Below are positions 26,785 through 37,067 of a DNA stretch of 64,000 bases, in pieces (positions within the stretch are counted from its first letter, which is position 1; each line of letters begins with the position of its first letter). This DNA comes from Companilactobacillus futsaii JCM 17355 (GTDB taxonomy: Bacteria; Bacillota; Bacilli; Lactobacillales; Lactobacillaceae), in contig NZ_AZDO01000139.1 in assembly GCF_001435505.1 (NCBI RefSeq), positions 1 through 64,000 of the forward strand, written 5' to 3'. The position numbers and the translations under genes are program-made. Under the pieces are notes generated by a model. It was not told the DNA's origin. It saw nothing but the letters and a program-made list of their open reading frames with translations, and searched no databases.

Positions 26785-27771
26785 TTAATCTAAAACAGCA
26801 ACAATCTTCCCTTCTGTCTGATGGTCTTTGATCAATTGCAAACCATCAGTAATCTCTTCAAAACTAATTTCTTTAGTAATCAATGGATCAACTACACCTT
26901 CAGAGACTAGTTTTACTAATGATTCAGCCATAATTGATAAATCATTAAGCTGGTTAATGTTACCACCATTATGTGCTCCACCTAAATTAACACTCAAGAC
27001 ACTTTGACCTTTGGCAGTTAAATCATAATTGGATAAATCAGGCGTGTTTAAAATATCAACGACTGCTCCATTATAAGCCAATCTCGATAAGTCTTTTTGA
27101 ACCTCAATACCACCAACTAAATTAATGATTAAGTCTACTCCTACTCCATTAGTTATTTTACTTATCTCTTCTGAAGTATTTTGTTTTTTATAATCAATTA
27201 CAAAATCGGCACCAATTTTTTTGACAAAATCCACTTTCTTTGTTGAGACAGTCGTAATTACCGTGAGGCCTAAATATTTAGCTAACTGGACGCCAATACT
27301 ACCGACTCCACCGGCTCCTGCGTGAATCAAAATATTTTTCTTACCAGTTAAATTCATCTTACGAAAAATTGAAGCGTAGGCTGTCAAACCCGAGCAAAGA
27401 ATTGCTGCTGCCGACTGGTAAGATACATTATCTGGAATTCTAGCTACAATGTTGTATTTAGCTTTAGCATATTCTGCATAAACACCGTTTTTATTTAAAT
27501 CACTATGGAAGAAAACGCGTTGACCGACTTTAAAATCTTTTGGATTATCAGCGCCTACTTCAACAATTTCCCCCGCCGTATCTAATCCCAAAATATGTGG
27601 ATCTGTCCAATTACTGGGATGATTTTCAATCAATTTATAATCGACTGGATTTAAACCAACTGCTTTTACTTTAATTAGAATTTCAGCATCATTAGTAGTA
27701 GGCTTAGCAACTTGAATTATTTTTGCATCACTAATATTTGTTTTATCTTTAGTAATTGTTAATGCTTTCAT
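26785..27771 (-). CDS. Zinc-independent medium-chain oxidoreductase (NADPH:quinone reductase-like)
   Basis: A 328-residue MDR-superfamily enzyme. The N-terminal GroES-like domain has GLNPVDYKL and GLDTAGEIVEVG, and the Rossmann domain has HAGAGGVGSIGVQLAKYLG. The Cys/His ligands of zinc alcohol dehydrogenases are missing, which places it with quinone oxidoreductases or enone reductases. NADPH preference is likely but not proven. It sits alone between the thrS terminator and the L20 leader, an insertion relative to the usual thrS-infC order. Confidence 0.85.
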   Translation of the reverse strand: MKALTITKDKTNISDAKIIQVAKPTTNDAEILIKVKAVGLNPVDYKLIENHPSNWTDPHILGLDTAGEIVEVGADNPKDFKVGQRVFFHSDLNKNGVYAEYAKAKYNIVARIPDNVSYQSAAAILCSGLTAYASIFRKMNLTGKKNILIHAGAGGVGSIGVQLAKYLGLTVITTVSTKKVDFVKKIGADFVIDYKKQNTSEEISKITNGVGVDLIINLVGGIEVQKDLSRLAYNGAVVDILNTPDLSNYDLTAKGQSVLSVNLGGAHNGGNINQLNDLSIMAESLVKLVSEGVVDPLITKEISFEEITDGLQLIKDHQTEGKIVAVLD

Positions 27772-27781
27772 TTTTCCTCCA

Positions 27782-27818
27782 AAAAAAAATGTAAATCCAC
27801 AATGTGAATTTACATTTT
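27782..27818 (-). terminator. Terminator of thrS
   Basis: Long stem AATGTAAATTCACA / TGTGGATTTACATT with T9 on the minus strand. Confidence 0.88.
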
Positions 27819-27828
27819 GCTTTATTAA

Positions 27829-29796
27829 TTAGTCTTTGTCAGCTTTGTCGGTAACGTCTTTACGACTATAGTTAGCAATATCAGCAACTACTGAGCTGAC
27901 GAACATCTTAGCATTTTCTGAAGCTGAATCATCTTCACCATATTTTCTTACTGAAACTGTGGCATTCTTAGATTCTTCATCACCAATAACAACTGTATAT
28001 GGAATCTTCATTGTTTGGGCATCACGAATCTTGTAACCCATCTTTTCATCACGATCATCAAGTTCGGCACGAATATTCTTAGCACGTAATTCTGAAAGAA
28101 CTTCGTTAGCATAGTCTGCATGAAGTTTGTTATTAACAGGAATGATACGTACTTGTGTTGGAGCTAACCATGTTGGGAAAGCACCCTTGTAAATTTCAAT
28201 TAGGTAAGCGATAAATCTTTCCATAGTTGAAACAATACCACGGTGAATCATAACAGGTCTGTGATCTTCTCCATCAGCACCAACATATGTTAATTGGAAC
28301 TTCTCTGGTTGCATGAAGTCTAGTTGAATAGTTGATAGTGTTTCTTCGTTTCCAAGAGCTGTCTTTGTTTGAACATCAAGCTTTGGGCCGTAGAAAGCAG
28401 CTTCACCTTCAGCTTCGTAGTACTTCAAACCAAGATCATCCATAGCAGCTTTAAGCATTGATTGTGATCTGTTCCACATTTCATCATCATCGAAGTACTT
28501 TTCAGTATTAGCTGGATCACGATAACTTAGACGGAATGTGTAATCTGTAATATCGAAGTCTTTGTAAACTTCAACCATCAATTGTAGTGTACGTTTGAAT
28601 TCTTCTTGGATTTGATCAAGTGCAACGAATGTGTGACCATCATTTAGAGTCATTTCACGAACACGTTGTAGTCCTGACAAAGCACCTGATTTTTCATATC
28701 TGTGCATCATACCAAGTTCAGCGATACGAAGTGGAAGATCTCTGTATGAACGATTGTGGTGGCTGTAAATTTGGATATGTGAAGGACAATTCATAGGACG
28801 TAGCTCAAGCATTTCGCCATCACCCATGTCCATTGGTGGGAACATGTCTTCACGATAGTGTTCCCAGTGACCTGAAGTCTTATAAGCATTCAAGTTCATA
28901 AGGATTGGTGTGTAAACGTGTTGATAACCCCAAGCAACTTCTTTGTCGATGATGTATCTTTCAATAACACGACGAATTGTTGCACCATTTGGCATCCAAT
29001 ATGGAAGACCAGCACCAACTTCTGGATCAACGAAGAACAAGTCAAGGTCACGACCGATTGTTCTGTGATCACGTTCTTTAATTTCAGCACGACGCTTAAG
29101 GTCAGCTTTTAGTCCATCTTCCTTGTAGAAGGCTGTACCATAAATTCTTTGTAGCATTGGATTACTTGACTTACCTTGCCAATAAGCACCAGCAACTGAA
29201 AGCAATTCGAAATGCTTCAAAGCTTTAAGATTTGCAAGTACAGCATCGTAACCGAAGTCAACAAAATCATCTAATTTGTAAACAGGAATTTGAACTGAGT
29301 CAATTGCGTTGATCAATGATGACTTGTATGGATCATCCTTGAACATTTCAACTAGTTCTTTTTTGTCCATCATTGATCTTTCAATCTTGTCATTGTCTTT
29401 GATGATTTTATTCATCAAAGCAGTGATCTTTGGCAATTCATCAACACTGATTTGACCATCGGCACTATCAGTATCTACAAAGAAACCATCATCGTTTGTA
29501 TGCTTTTCACCAAAGTGAAGGTCTTTTTTGAAACTCTTAGCAGCAGCACTGAATACCAATGCAGCGGTGTTTCTCAAAACCTTTTGGGCATCTTCTTTAT
29601 CTTCTGCTGAGATAATTTCGATTTTGCCATCTTGTTTTAATGGACGTTCCAGGTCTACTAGGACATCATTAATTTTACCGGCAACAGCTTTTTTACCTAG
29701 AGATGTGCTAATTGATTTAGCAACATCTAAGGTAGTTGTGCCTTCGTCAAACTCCTTAACTGAATCATCTGGGAATGTTAACTTGATTTTTGACAT
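27829..29796 (-). CDS. thrS: Threonine-tRNA ligase
   Basis: Charges tRNA-Thr. The 655-residue protein has the TGS domain (about 1-62), the editing domain with [14 protein letters not shown] (the metal-binding HxxxH region is altered in this part), the class II core (motif 2 MTLNDGHTF region, zinc ligands around MNCPSH) and the C-terminal anticodon domain ([20 protein letters not shown]). AGGAGGAAATAG precedes the ATG. Controlled by the T-box upstream. The editing domain should be checked for integrity, since its classical HxxxH pair is not obvious. Confidence 0.97.
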   Translation of the reverse strand: MSKIKLTFPDDSVKEFDEGTTTLDVAKSISTSLGKKAVAGKINDVLVDLERPLKQDGKIEIISAEDKEDAQKVLRNTAALVFSAAAKSFKKDLHFGEKHTNDDGFFVDTDSADGQISVDELPKITALMNKIIKDNDKIERSMMDKKELVEMFKDDPYKSSLINAIDSVQIPVYKLDDFVDFGYDAVLANLKALKHFELLSVAGAYWQGKSSNPMLQRIYGTAFYKEDGLKADLKRRAEIKERDHRTIGRDLDLFFVDPEVGAGLPYWMPNGATIRRVIERYIIDKEVAWGYQHVYTPILMNLNAYKTSGHWEHYREDMFPPMDMGDGEMLELRPMNCPSHIQIYSHHNRSYRDLPLRIAELGMMHRYEKSGALSGLQRVREMTLNDGHTFVALDQIQEEFKRTLQLMVEVYKDFDITDYTFRLSYRDPANTEKYFDDDEMWNRSQSMLKAAMDDLGLKYYEAEGEAAFYGPKLDVQTKTALGNEETLSTIQLDFMQPEKFQLTYVGADGEDHRPVMIHRGIVSTMERFIAYLIEIYKGAFPTWLAPTQVRIIPVNNKLHADYANEVLSELRAKNIRAELDDRDEKMGYKIRDAQTMKIPYTVVIGDEESKNATVSVRKYGEDDSASENAKMFVSSVVADIANYSRKDVTDKADKD

Positions 29797-29824
29797 AGAC
29801 TATTTCCTCCTAAGTATTAGATAA

Positions 29825-30056
29825 CAAAAAAATACGTCCCTGAAGTATATCCATATCAATCGATATGTGCATACTTCAGGGACGTATTCTCTACGCGGTT
29901 CCACCCACTTTAAAACTGTATAACAAATAACAGTTTTCTCTCATTTGGTTATAAAGTAACCGACCATTATACAATTTTACGTGAAAGTGGTAACTCCAGT
30001 AATGGGTAAGCTTCCAGTAATCGTACCCTCCCTGAATTAGAACCGAAGTGTTATCT
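29825..30056 (-). promoter_or_regulatory. T-box riboswitch for thrS (tRNA-Thr)
   Basis: This fills the 301-base gap between dnaI and thrS. On the minus strand the core GGTGGAACCGCG (29895-29906) is followed by a very long terminator (29831-29889, arms including ACGTCCCTGAAGTAT) and a T-run. An ACC triplet in GGAGTTACCACTTTC is the likely Thr specifier. Stem I begins near CACTTCGGTTCTAATTC. Confidence 0.93.
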
Positions 30057-30097
30057 TTCATGGCTTTATTGAAACATTTATTTTTCAGAATTGCAAG

Positions 30098-31006
30098 TTA
30101 TTTTTCAAATCTTCTGTTAGGACCAGTCACGATAACCTCTCGAGAAAGGTATTTGACTCGCTCCATAATACGTTTTGCCTTGACCGGTTCTTCTTCACCT
30201 CGTTGGTTGATAGCAAGGTGTTTTTCAAGTTCTTTCATCGAAAAATTGGAAGAGAAAAATGTTGGCAAGTTTTCCTGCATTCGATACTGCAAAATAACTC
30301 CCAAAACTTCATCCCTGATCCAACTAGACATTGAGTCTGCTCCGATGTCATCTAACATTAAAATTTCAGCATCTTTGATTTTATTCACTTTGGCTAAAAC
30401 ACTATTAGTGCCGATTGAATTTTTCATCTCGACTGCAAAAGTTGGAAAATGCATCATCGTCGTATGAACGTCATTCTTGAATAATTCATTAGCGATTGCA
30501 CCTAATAAATAAGTTTTCCCAACACCAAAATCTCCTGCCAAATACAACCCTGGCACAAAACTATTATGATGCAAATAGTTGTCAATGAAATCTAAAGCCT
30601 TACCGAGTGCATCTTGACGACCACTACCACCATAATCATCCAATTTAGCATTTCTAATATCTGATGGCATATCCATCAAAACAAAACCTGTCTCATATTG
30701 ATCACGTTTTTCTTTATTTTGGGTTCTTTCATTTGGATAGTAAGCTACTTCAATATTGTGATTATTAACGATCAATTTAGGATAATAGCCCTTGGACAAT
30801 TCACTGGCATGGTTCTTATTATTATAAAATTCATAAATACTAGCAGCGCTAGTTGAAAGAGCATTTGGATTGATTGAATCACTGTTTTCCTTCAGAAACT
30901 TCTGCACATCAGGATCCTTTAATGCACCATTAAGTAAACGGCGGTAATCCTCCGTTAAATTTTTTGAATTTAAATATTCTGCCAGTCTGTTTCCTAAATT
31001 TTCCAT
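30098..31006 (-). CDS. dnaI: Primosomal protein DnaI (helicase loader)
   Basis: An AAA+ ATPase that loads the replicative helicase at oriC and stalled forks. It is 302 residues. The N-terminal zinc/helicase-binding domain is present in outline, followed by Walker A GDFGVGKTYL (about 158-167), Walker B EILMLDDIGAD, and the sensor and arginine finger region. It follows dnaB by one base, as in Bacillus. Confidence 0.95.
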   Translation of the reverse strand: MENLGNRLAEYLNSKNLTEDYRRLLNGALKDPDVQKFLKENSDSINPNALSTSAASIYEFYNNKNHASELSKGYYPKLIVNNHNIEVAYYPNERTQNKEKRDQYETGFVLMDMPSDIRNAKLDDYGGSGRQDALGKALDFIDNYLHHNSFVPGLYLAGDFGVGKTYLLGAIANELFKNDVHTTMMHFPTFAVEMKNSIGTNSVLAKVNKIKDAEILMLDDIGADSMSSWIRDEVLGVILQYRMQENLPTFFSSNFSMKELEKHLAINQRGEEEPVKAKRIMERVKYLSREVIVTGPNRRFEK

Positions 31007-31007
31007 A

Positions 31008-32363
31008 TTATTTATCCTTATTTCTTAATCGTTTTAATCTATCCTGCAATTGAACGCTATTGTTCTGTTTTTGATTTGTCGGAACTTTAGCTTTAACCTT
31101 CGACCAATCGGTTGCCTGTTCAACTTTACGATTTTTGTTATTATAGCGCCGTTTGCCACGAGGTTTGTTTTGGAAATCAGTAATTCGTTGCAATGCCTGC
31201 TCTGGCGTTTTAACGCCATTTTGTGTCCAGTCGTTAGCTACTGTCTCTAAGAATGGCGTCGATAAAGCCGGTGAACTTTGTAAAATATAATAAACCATAA
31301 TATTTAAAACAGACGCTGGCAAATATGCTTTCATTGCCATATCTCGCAAAGCTCCAGCTTCAACTTTACCAACAAATCCACCACTCTTTTGCTTCTGGGC
31401 TGCCAAAAAGTCAGCCGGGGTCAATTTCTTAGCCTGTTGTAAAAGCAATTGGTCAGAACGATTAAAGTTTTGTGTATCATTACTCTTAGTTTCAACCGTT
31501 TCCGGCTGTTGACGTGCTGATATATTGGCATTCTTTTCAAACCGATCTTGAATGGATTTTTTCAAACGATCAGGATCAATTTTATTATTGACGATATCAC
31601 AAGTTTTACCGATAAAATCAATGATCGTCATTTCATCGATACCGTAAAAAGCATGGAGATTGATTATCAAGTCCTGATTTTCCAACAAATTATCCGGACT
31701 AATCTTGAATGATTGCTCGATTCGATCAGAAATCAATTCCCAATCAAGCGGTTGGATATCATTTTCATTCAACACTGGTTTTTGGGTCTTAGCAGTCTTC
31801 GAGAACTCACTACGAATATTTTCTACATCGGTAGGCGTATTGATCAAATCATCGTTATTCAATTTGAAAACTTCCAAAAAATCTTTAGTGATCTCATCAG
31901 AATTTTGCAAGATTCGTTCTGAATGACTGTACTTATCAGCCAATAAACGATATTTCTTATCACCGATTTGCTCATATAGAAAAATACTCAATAAATCATC
32001 TTTAAAAAAATCATCTGGTGATAAAGGTTCAAACAATTGATAGACGTAGTATGGTCCTAACTCATCTTTTTTTCTAAAAGTACGAATCAGTCCTAAAGCC
32101 TCACCTTTGATACGCGCTTCATAAAATCTTTTTAAGTCAATACTCAATAAACTCAACAATTCTGCATGTGGTTTACGTTGAGTGACCAATTCTTTATTAG
32201 GCAATTTTTCCCACAACAAAAGATACAGACTAAATGCTTCTGTACCTAAAATTGGTAAATATAAATCCGTTAAAATGTGACGATCCTCATCATTGAGGCG
32301 TCCGCTAGGTAGGCACCAATATCCCACTAAGGGTGTAAAACTATCGGATGAATTATTAGACAC
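31008..32363 (-). CDS. dnaB: Replication initiation/membrane attachment protein DnaB
   Basis: Works with DnaD and DnaI to load the helicase, unrelated to E. coli DnaB. The 451-residue protein has two DnaD/DnaB II-type helical domains and a basic C-terminus rich in K/R/N. The start is GTG 32363 with AAGGGGTGG upstream. It lies in nrdR-dnaB-dnaI order as in Bacillus. Sequence is less conserved than its neighbours, as usual for this family. Confidence 0.92.
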   Translation of the reverse strand: MSNNSSDSFTPLVGYWCLPSGRLNDEDRHILTDLYLPILGTEAFSLYLLLWEKLPNKELVTQRKPHAELLSLLSIDLKRFYEARIKGEALGLIRTFRKKDELGPYYVYQLFEPLSPDDFFKDDLLSIFLYEQIGDKKYRLLADKYSHSERILQNSDEITKDFLEVFKLNNDDLINTPTDVENIRSEFSKTAKTQKPVLNENDIQPLDWELISDRIEQSFKISPDNLLENQDLIINLHAFYGIDEMTIIDFIGKTCDIVNNKIDPDRLKKSIQDRFEKNANISARQQPETVETKSNDTQNFNRSDQLLLQQAKKLTPADFLAAQKQKSGGFVGKVEAGALRDMAMKAYLPASVLNIMVYYILQSSPALSTPFLETVANDWTQNGVKTPEQALQRITDFQNKPRGKRRYNNKNRKVEQATDWSKVKAKVPTNQKQNNSVQLQDRLKRLRNKDK

Positions 32364-32374
32364 AAGCCCACCCC

Positions 32375-32848
32375 TTATTTCTTATCAATATTTTTTCCGT
32401 TTGCCATCATTTCTTGAACTTCTTTCATGAAACTGTTCATATCTTTAAATTCACGATAGACACTGGCAAAACGAATATAAGTAACATCGTCAACTTTGGC
32501 TAAAATTTTCATGACATGTTCACCAATCAATTGTGAGCGCACTTCACTTTCACCAGTTGATCTAATTTCATTCTCAACTTTATCGACGATACCATTCATT
32601 TGATCCATCGTGACTGGACGTTTTTCGGCTGCACGGACGATTCCTCGCAATAACTTCTCGCGACTGAATTCTTCACGATTACCATTTTTCTTGATTACTA
32701 ATAATGGTGCTTTCTCTAGTCTTTCAAATGTTGTAAATCTAGTGCCGCAAAATTCACATTCACGACGTCTTCTAATAGCACGCCCTTCATCACTGGGACG
32801 GCTGTCGATTACTTTTGATGAATCATGATGACAATGTGGACAAATCAA
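32375..32848 (-). CDS. nrdR: Transcriptional repressor NrdR
   Basis: Represses ribonucleotide reductase genes in response to (d)ATP. It is 157 residues. The zinc ribbon is CPHC ... CEFCGTRF, with DNA-contact RRRREC between; then the ATP-cone (VIKKNGNREEFSREKL) follows. The start is TTG 32848, eight bases after AGAGG. Adjacent to replication genes, matching its role in dNTP supply. Confidence 0.96.
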   Translation of the reverse strand: MICPHCHHDSSKVIDSRPSDEGRAIRRRRECEFCGTRFTTFERLEKAPLLVIKKNGNREEFSREKLLRGIVRAAEKRPVTMDQMNGIVDKVENEIRSTGESEVRSQLIGEHVMKILAKVDDVTYIRFASVYREFKDMNSFMKEVQEMMANGKNIDKK

Positions 32849-32869
32849 AATTCTAACCTCTTTTCCAAA

Positions 32870-33463
32870 TCAAAGTTGCGATATCAACTTATCAAACTCA
32901 TCTGCTAAATGCGTCAAATCACCTGAATTATCAATCACAAAATCAGCCCGATCTCTTTTCTCTGACATCGGCATTTGTGAATTGATACGATTGAGAGCAA
33001 CTTCTCTGGTCAAATTATTTCTATTCATTAATCGTTTTAACTGTACTTCTTCATTAACGTAAATAGTTATTATACCGTCAAAATACTGTTGATATCCACC
33101 TTCAAATAACAATGGTATTTCAAAAATGGAAATAATATTTTCATCTGAAGTTTTAGTATCAGCAATAATCTTTAAAATTCTTTTCTTTATCAAGGGTCTA
33201 GTAATGTTATTCAGTTTTTGTAGTTGCTCACTATTTGAAAAGACTATCTTGGCTAACTTTTGACGATTTAACGTTTGATCAACATTCAATACTTCTTGGC
33301 CAAATGTTGCAACTATTTGCTTTAACCCAATACTACCAATCTCAACTACTTGGCGAGCAATTTGGTCAGCATCGTAAACTTTGTAACCATAAGTTTTGAA
33401 AAAATCTAAGATAGTTGACTTTCCAGCAGCGATCCCACCAGTTAATCCATATATTTTACTCAT
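32870..33463 (-). CDS. coaE: Dephospho-CoA kinase
   Basis: Last step of coenzyme A synthesis. It is 197 residues, with P-loop GLTGGIAAGKSTI and the lid/base motif around DADQIARQVV. The ATG 33463 overlaps the mutM stop (ATGA), so coupling is likely; the longer frame (to 33487) lies inside mutM and is rejected. Confidence 0.96.
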   Translation of the reverse strand: MSKIYGLTGGIAAGKSTILDFFKTYGYKVYDADQIARQVVEIGSIGLKQIVATFGQEVLNVDQTLNRQKLAKIVFSNSEQLQKLNNITRPLIKKRILKIIADTKTSDENIISIFEIPLLFEGGYQQYFDGIITIYVNEEVQLKRLMNRNNLTREVALNRINSQMPMSEKRDRADFVIDNSGDLTHLADEFDKLISQL

Positions 33464-34287
33464 TTGATTACTTGACACTTTGGGCAAAAATGCGTACCAC
33501 GACCACCAACTTTAATCTTTTTAATTTCAGTTCCGCATCTTGGGCAAGGTGTTCCCTCTTTACCATAAACTTTCAAACTATTTTGCATATTACCTTTGTG
33601 ACCGTTGGCGTCAATGTAAGAACGAACTGTCGAACCACCAGCTTGAATCGCCTGTTGCATCTCTTTATTAGAAACCTCAACGATATTTTGAATATCTTTA
33701 TCCGTTAAGTGATTAGCCGGTGTTTCTGGATGAATTTTCACTTTCCACAAAACTTCATCAACATAAATATTCCCTAAACCACTCATAACTGACTGATCCA
33801 ATAAAACAGTCTTAATATCTTTACGATGACGGATAACTCTAGACTTTAAATTTTGGAAAGTAAAATCTTTTGACAGAGGTTCTGGTCCAAGTTTTTGAAT
33901 CGATTTATTATTACTTAAATCATCAGTATTCCAAAGCTGCATCCGACCAAATTTTCGAACATCATTATAAATCATTTTTTGACCATTATCTAACGTAAAA
34001 ATAGCATGAGAATGCTTATCAATAGCACTAGGATCATTAGAAATCTTGTAACGACCTTCCATTCGCAAATGACTAATTATCGTGTAACCATTATCTAAAT
34101 CTATCAATAAGAATTTAGCTCGACGCCCAATATCAGTAATCGTCGCTCCAGTCACAAATTCAATGAATTGATCGACATCCCCAGTTATTAACTTTGGATA
34201 ACGAATTTCAACATGAGTAATTTTTTTACCCTTGACCTGAGAAATCAGACCTCGTCTAACTGTTTCCACTTCTGGCATTTCTGGCAT
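33460..34287 (-). CDS. mutM: Formamidopyrimidine-DNA glycosylase
   Basis: Removes 8-oxoguanine and ring-opened purines, then cleaves the strand by beta/delta elimination. It is 275 residues. The nucleophilic Pro2 and Glu3 are in MPEMPEVETV, the H2TH motif includes SGLGNIYVDEVLW, and the C-terminal zinc finger has CPRCGTE and HFCPKC. It is eight bases after polA, giving a repair-DNA polymerase pairing. Confidence 0.97.
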   Translation of the reverse strand: MPEMPEVETVRRGLISQVKGKKITHVEIRYPKLITGDVDQFIEFVTGATITDIGRRAKFLLIDLDNGYTIISHLRMEGRYKISNDPSAIDKHSHAIFTLDNGQKMIYNDVRKFGRMQLWNTDDLSNNKSIQKLGPEPLSKDFTFQNLKSRVIRHRKDIKTVLLDQSVMSGLGNIYVDEVLWKVKIHPETPANHLTDKDIQNIVEVSNKEMQQAIQAGGSTVRSYIDANGHKGNMQNSLKVYGKEGTPCPRCGTEIKKIKVGGRGTHFCPKCQVIK

Positions 34288-34295
34288 TTTATCAC

Positions 34296-36953
34296 CTATT
34301 TCGCTTCATACCAAGTCTTGCCGTGAGCAGTCTCCACTTTCAAAGGAACATCAAGTTTGACCGCTGAATCCATCACGCTTGGTACTAATTTTTCAAGAGT
34401 TTCAATTTCAGCTTTTGGTGCTTCAAAAATCATTTCATCGTGTACTTGTAACAAAAGGTTAGCTTGCAATTTTTCTTTTTCTAGCATCTTTTGCATATTG
34501 ATCATGGCTACTTTAATAATATCTGCAGCACTACCTTGAATTGGTGTATTCATCGCCGTTCTTTGAGCAAAGTTTCTGATATTAAAATTACGAGAATGAA
34601 TATCTGGCAAATAACGACGACGATGCATAATAGTTTCTACGTAGCCATTTTCACGAGCATATCTAACGATATCATCCATATACTTTTTAACGCCAGGATA
34701 TTGTTCAAAGTATGAGGCAATAAATTCGGCTGCTTTCTTACGACTGATACCAATATTTTGTGACAAGCCATAGTCACTGATTCCATAAACGATACCAAAA
34801 TTAGTAGCCTTAGCTTGTCGACGCATATTAGGTGTCACTTCATCGGTACTATCAAGTCCAAAAATTCTCATAGCTGTATGAGCATGAATATCATAGTCTT
34901 CATTAAAGGCTTCTTGCATGTGTTCATCACCAGAAATATGTGCTAAAACACGCAACTCAACTTGTGAATAATCAGCTGAAAAGATTTCCCAATCCTCATG
35001 TTGTGGTACAAAAGCTTTTCTAATCTGTTTTCCTTCATCGATTCTAATTGGAATATTTTGCAAATTAGGTTCGATTGATGATAAACGTCCCGTTTGGGTC
35101 AAAGTCTGCAAATAGATTGTATGAATCTTGTTATCTGGTTGAACAAATTTTTGTAGCCCAACGACATAAGTTGATTGAATCTTAGAAATTTGACGATAAT
35201 CAAGCACTTTTTGAACTACTGGTGATTTATCTTTTAATTTTTCTAAAACATCCACTGAAGTTGAATAACCAGTCTTAGTCTTTTTAATAACTGGTAGTTT
35301 CAAATCTTCAAATAAGACGACCCCCAATTGTTTAGGTGAATTAATGTTGAATTTTTTACCAGCTTCTTGGTAAATTTCTTGTTCAATCTTGGCCAAACGT
35401 GTAGCAAAGGTATTTTCCATCTCTTTTAACTTTGAGACCTCAACCGTAATACCTTTAATTTCCATTTCTGCCAAAACAATCGACAATGGCAATTCAATTT
35501 CATCATATAGACTATCTTGATCATTTTCTTTTAGTTCAGACATCATTTTATCTTTTAAGGAATTAATTACTTGAGCTTTTTGAGCCAAGAAATTCAACAA
35601 GACTTTATCATCTTCTGGAACAGCCTTTTTGACACCTTTCCCATAAAATTCTTCTTCAGTGGGCAAATTAATATCATAGTTTTTGGCAACTAGACCAATA
35701 TCTTGTTTGTTGTCATTAGTATCTAGCAAATAGGCCACTAACAACATATCAAAGGTAACACCACTTAATTTACAGCCATAGCGGGTCAATTGAGCAATCG
35801 TTGCTTTATTATCAAATAAGTATTTTTCCTTAGAGCCATCAGCTAACCAATCTTTTAATAGCGGATTTTCTAAGATTGAAAAATCAGTCGTACCATAATA
35901 ATTTTTGTCATCAGAAATCAGTAGCCCAATAATTGGTGACGTATGATAATTTTCGCCAAAGCCTTCCACTATCAAAGTATGAATTTTGTCACTATTAGCG
36001 ATTTTTTCAACAGCGGCATCATTTAATTCCAAAACTTTAATATCAGCTAGTTTTTCGGCTGTATCTTCTTGAGGAATATCCATTCTACTCAAAAAAGTCT
36101 TGAAATTCATTTTTTGATAAAATTGCATCAATTGTTCCTGATTATCACCACGATATTCAAGGTCTGCTAATCGCAATTCGACTGGAGCATCTAAATCAAT
36201 CGTAGCCAACTTTTTACTCAAGAAAGCTTTGTCTTTATCATTGATCAAATGCTCTTTTAACTTGCTCTTTTTCATTTCATCGACGTGTTCATAAATGCCT
36301 TCAACACTGCCATATTGGTTGAGCAACTTAATAGCGGTCTTCTCACCGACTTTTTCTACACCTGGATAGTGATCAGAATTATCACCCATTAAGCCTTTCA
36401 TATCAATGATCTGCTTAGGCGTGATACCTAATTTTTCTTGAACGTGTTCGGGTGTATAACTTTCTGTTTCAGTCACACCTTTGACATTGACTTTAACGGT
36501 TACTTTATCGGTCGCCAACTGTGTCAAGTCACGATCACCTGTAATAATCGTCACATCCATGCCGTCTAGTTCAGCTTTGTGCGACATAGTTCCGATAATA
36601 TCATCAGCTTCATAATCGGGTAATTCATAAGTCTTGATACCACGATAGTTCAACATCTCTTGAATTAAAGGCAATTGTTCCATTAGCTCTTGAGGAGTCT
36701 TTGCCCGGGTACCCTTATATTCATCAAACATTTTGGTCCTAAAAGTTGTTTTACCGGCATCAAAAGCTACCAAGGCATGAGTTGGCTTTTCATCTTTTAG
36801 AATTAATTCCAACATGTTGTTGAAGGCATATAAAGCATTTGTATGGATACCTTCGCCGTTAACGAATTTTTCTAAAACATTATGCATTGCAAAGAATGCT
36901 CGAAATGAAACACTGTTTCCATCTATTAAAAGTAATTTTTTATTTTTTGACAT
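34296..36953 (-). CDS. polA: DNA polymerase I
   Basis: Okazaki-fragment and repair polymerase. The 885-residue protein has an N-terminal 5'-3' exonuclease (LLLIDGNSVSFR, TGDRDLTQL, GDNSDHYPGV), a middle domain, and the polymerase domain with motif A DYSQVELRVLAH and motif C LLQVHDEMIFE. The 3'-5' exonuclease DxE is not seen (VEGFGENYH instead), so proofreading is probably lost, as in Bacillus. ATG 36953 follows GGAGAATAT; the 25-residue longer frame lacks a site. Confidence 0.96.
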   Translation of the reverse strand: MSKNKKLLLIDGNSVSFRAFFAMHNVLEKFVNGEGIHTNALYAFNNMLELILKDEKPTHALVAFDAGKTTFRTKMFDEYKGTRAKTPQELMEQLPLIQEMLNYRGIKTYELPDYEADDIIGTMSHKAELDGMDVTIITGDRDLTQLATDKVTVKVNVKGVTETESYTPEHVQEKLGITPKQIIDMKGLMGDNSDHYPGVEKVGEKTAIKLLNQYGSVEGIYEHVDEMKKSKLKEHLINDKDKAFLSKKLATIDLDAPVELRLADLEYRGDNQEQLMQFYQKMNFKTFLSRMDIPQEDTAEKLADIKVLELNDAAVEKIANSDKIHTLIVEGFGENYHTSPIIGLLISDDKNYYGTTDFSILENPLLKDWLADGSKEKYLFDNKATIAQLTRYGCKLSGVTFDMLLVAYLLDTNDNKQDIGLVAKNYDINLPTEEEFYGKGVKKAVPEDDKVLLNFLAQKAQVINSLKDKMMSELKENDQDSLYDEIELPLSIVLAEMEIKGITVEVSKLKEMENTFATRLAKIEQEIYQEAGKKFNINSPKQLGVVLFEDLKLPVIKKTKTGYSTSVDVLEKLKDKSPVVQKVLDYRQISKIQSTYVVGLQKFVQPDNKIHTIYLQTLTQTGRLSSIEPNLQNIPIRIDEGKQIRKAFVPQHEDWEIFSADYSQVELRVLAHISGDEHMQEAFNEDYDIHAHTAMRIFGLDSTDEVTPNMRRQAKATNFGIVYGISDYGLSQNIGISRKKAAEFIASYFEQYPGVKKYMDDIVRYARENGYVETIMHRRRYLPDIHSRNFNIRNFAQRTAMNTPIQGSAADIIKVAMINMQKMLEKEKLQANLLLQVHDEMIFEAPKAEIETLEKLVPSVMDSAVKLDVPLKVETAHGKTWYEAK

Positions 36954-37029
36954 ATATTCTCCAATAAAACCGAAATTAACTATCTCTATTTTAACAAATA
37001 CAGAGTTGTTGTAACAGTTTACGAACAAC

Positions 37030-37061
37030 TAAAAAAGTCCTGATTCATTTCAAAGGACTTT
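37030..37061 (-). terminator. Terminator of the MFS gene
   Basis: Stem AAAGTCCT / AGGACTTT with six T on the minus strand, after the MFS stop and before polA. Confidence 0.8.
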
Positions 37062-37067
37062 GATTAA

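Noticed and set aside
28896-29112. Overlapping frames on both strands inside thrS
   Set aside because: Shadow frames of a conserved synthetase gene, with no independent signals.
36954-37028. Longer N-terminus for polA
   Set aside because: The 25 extra residues have no ribosome site or homology, and GGAGAATAT sits before the inner ATG.
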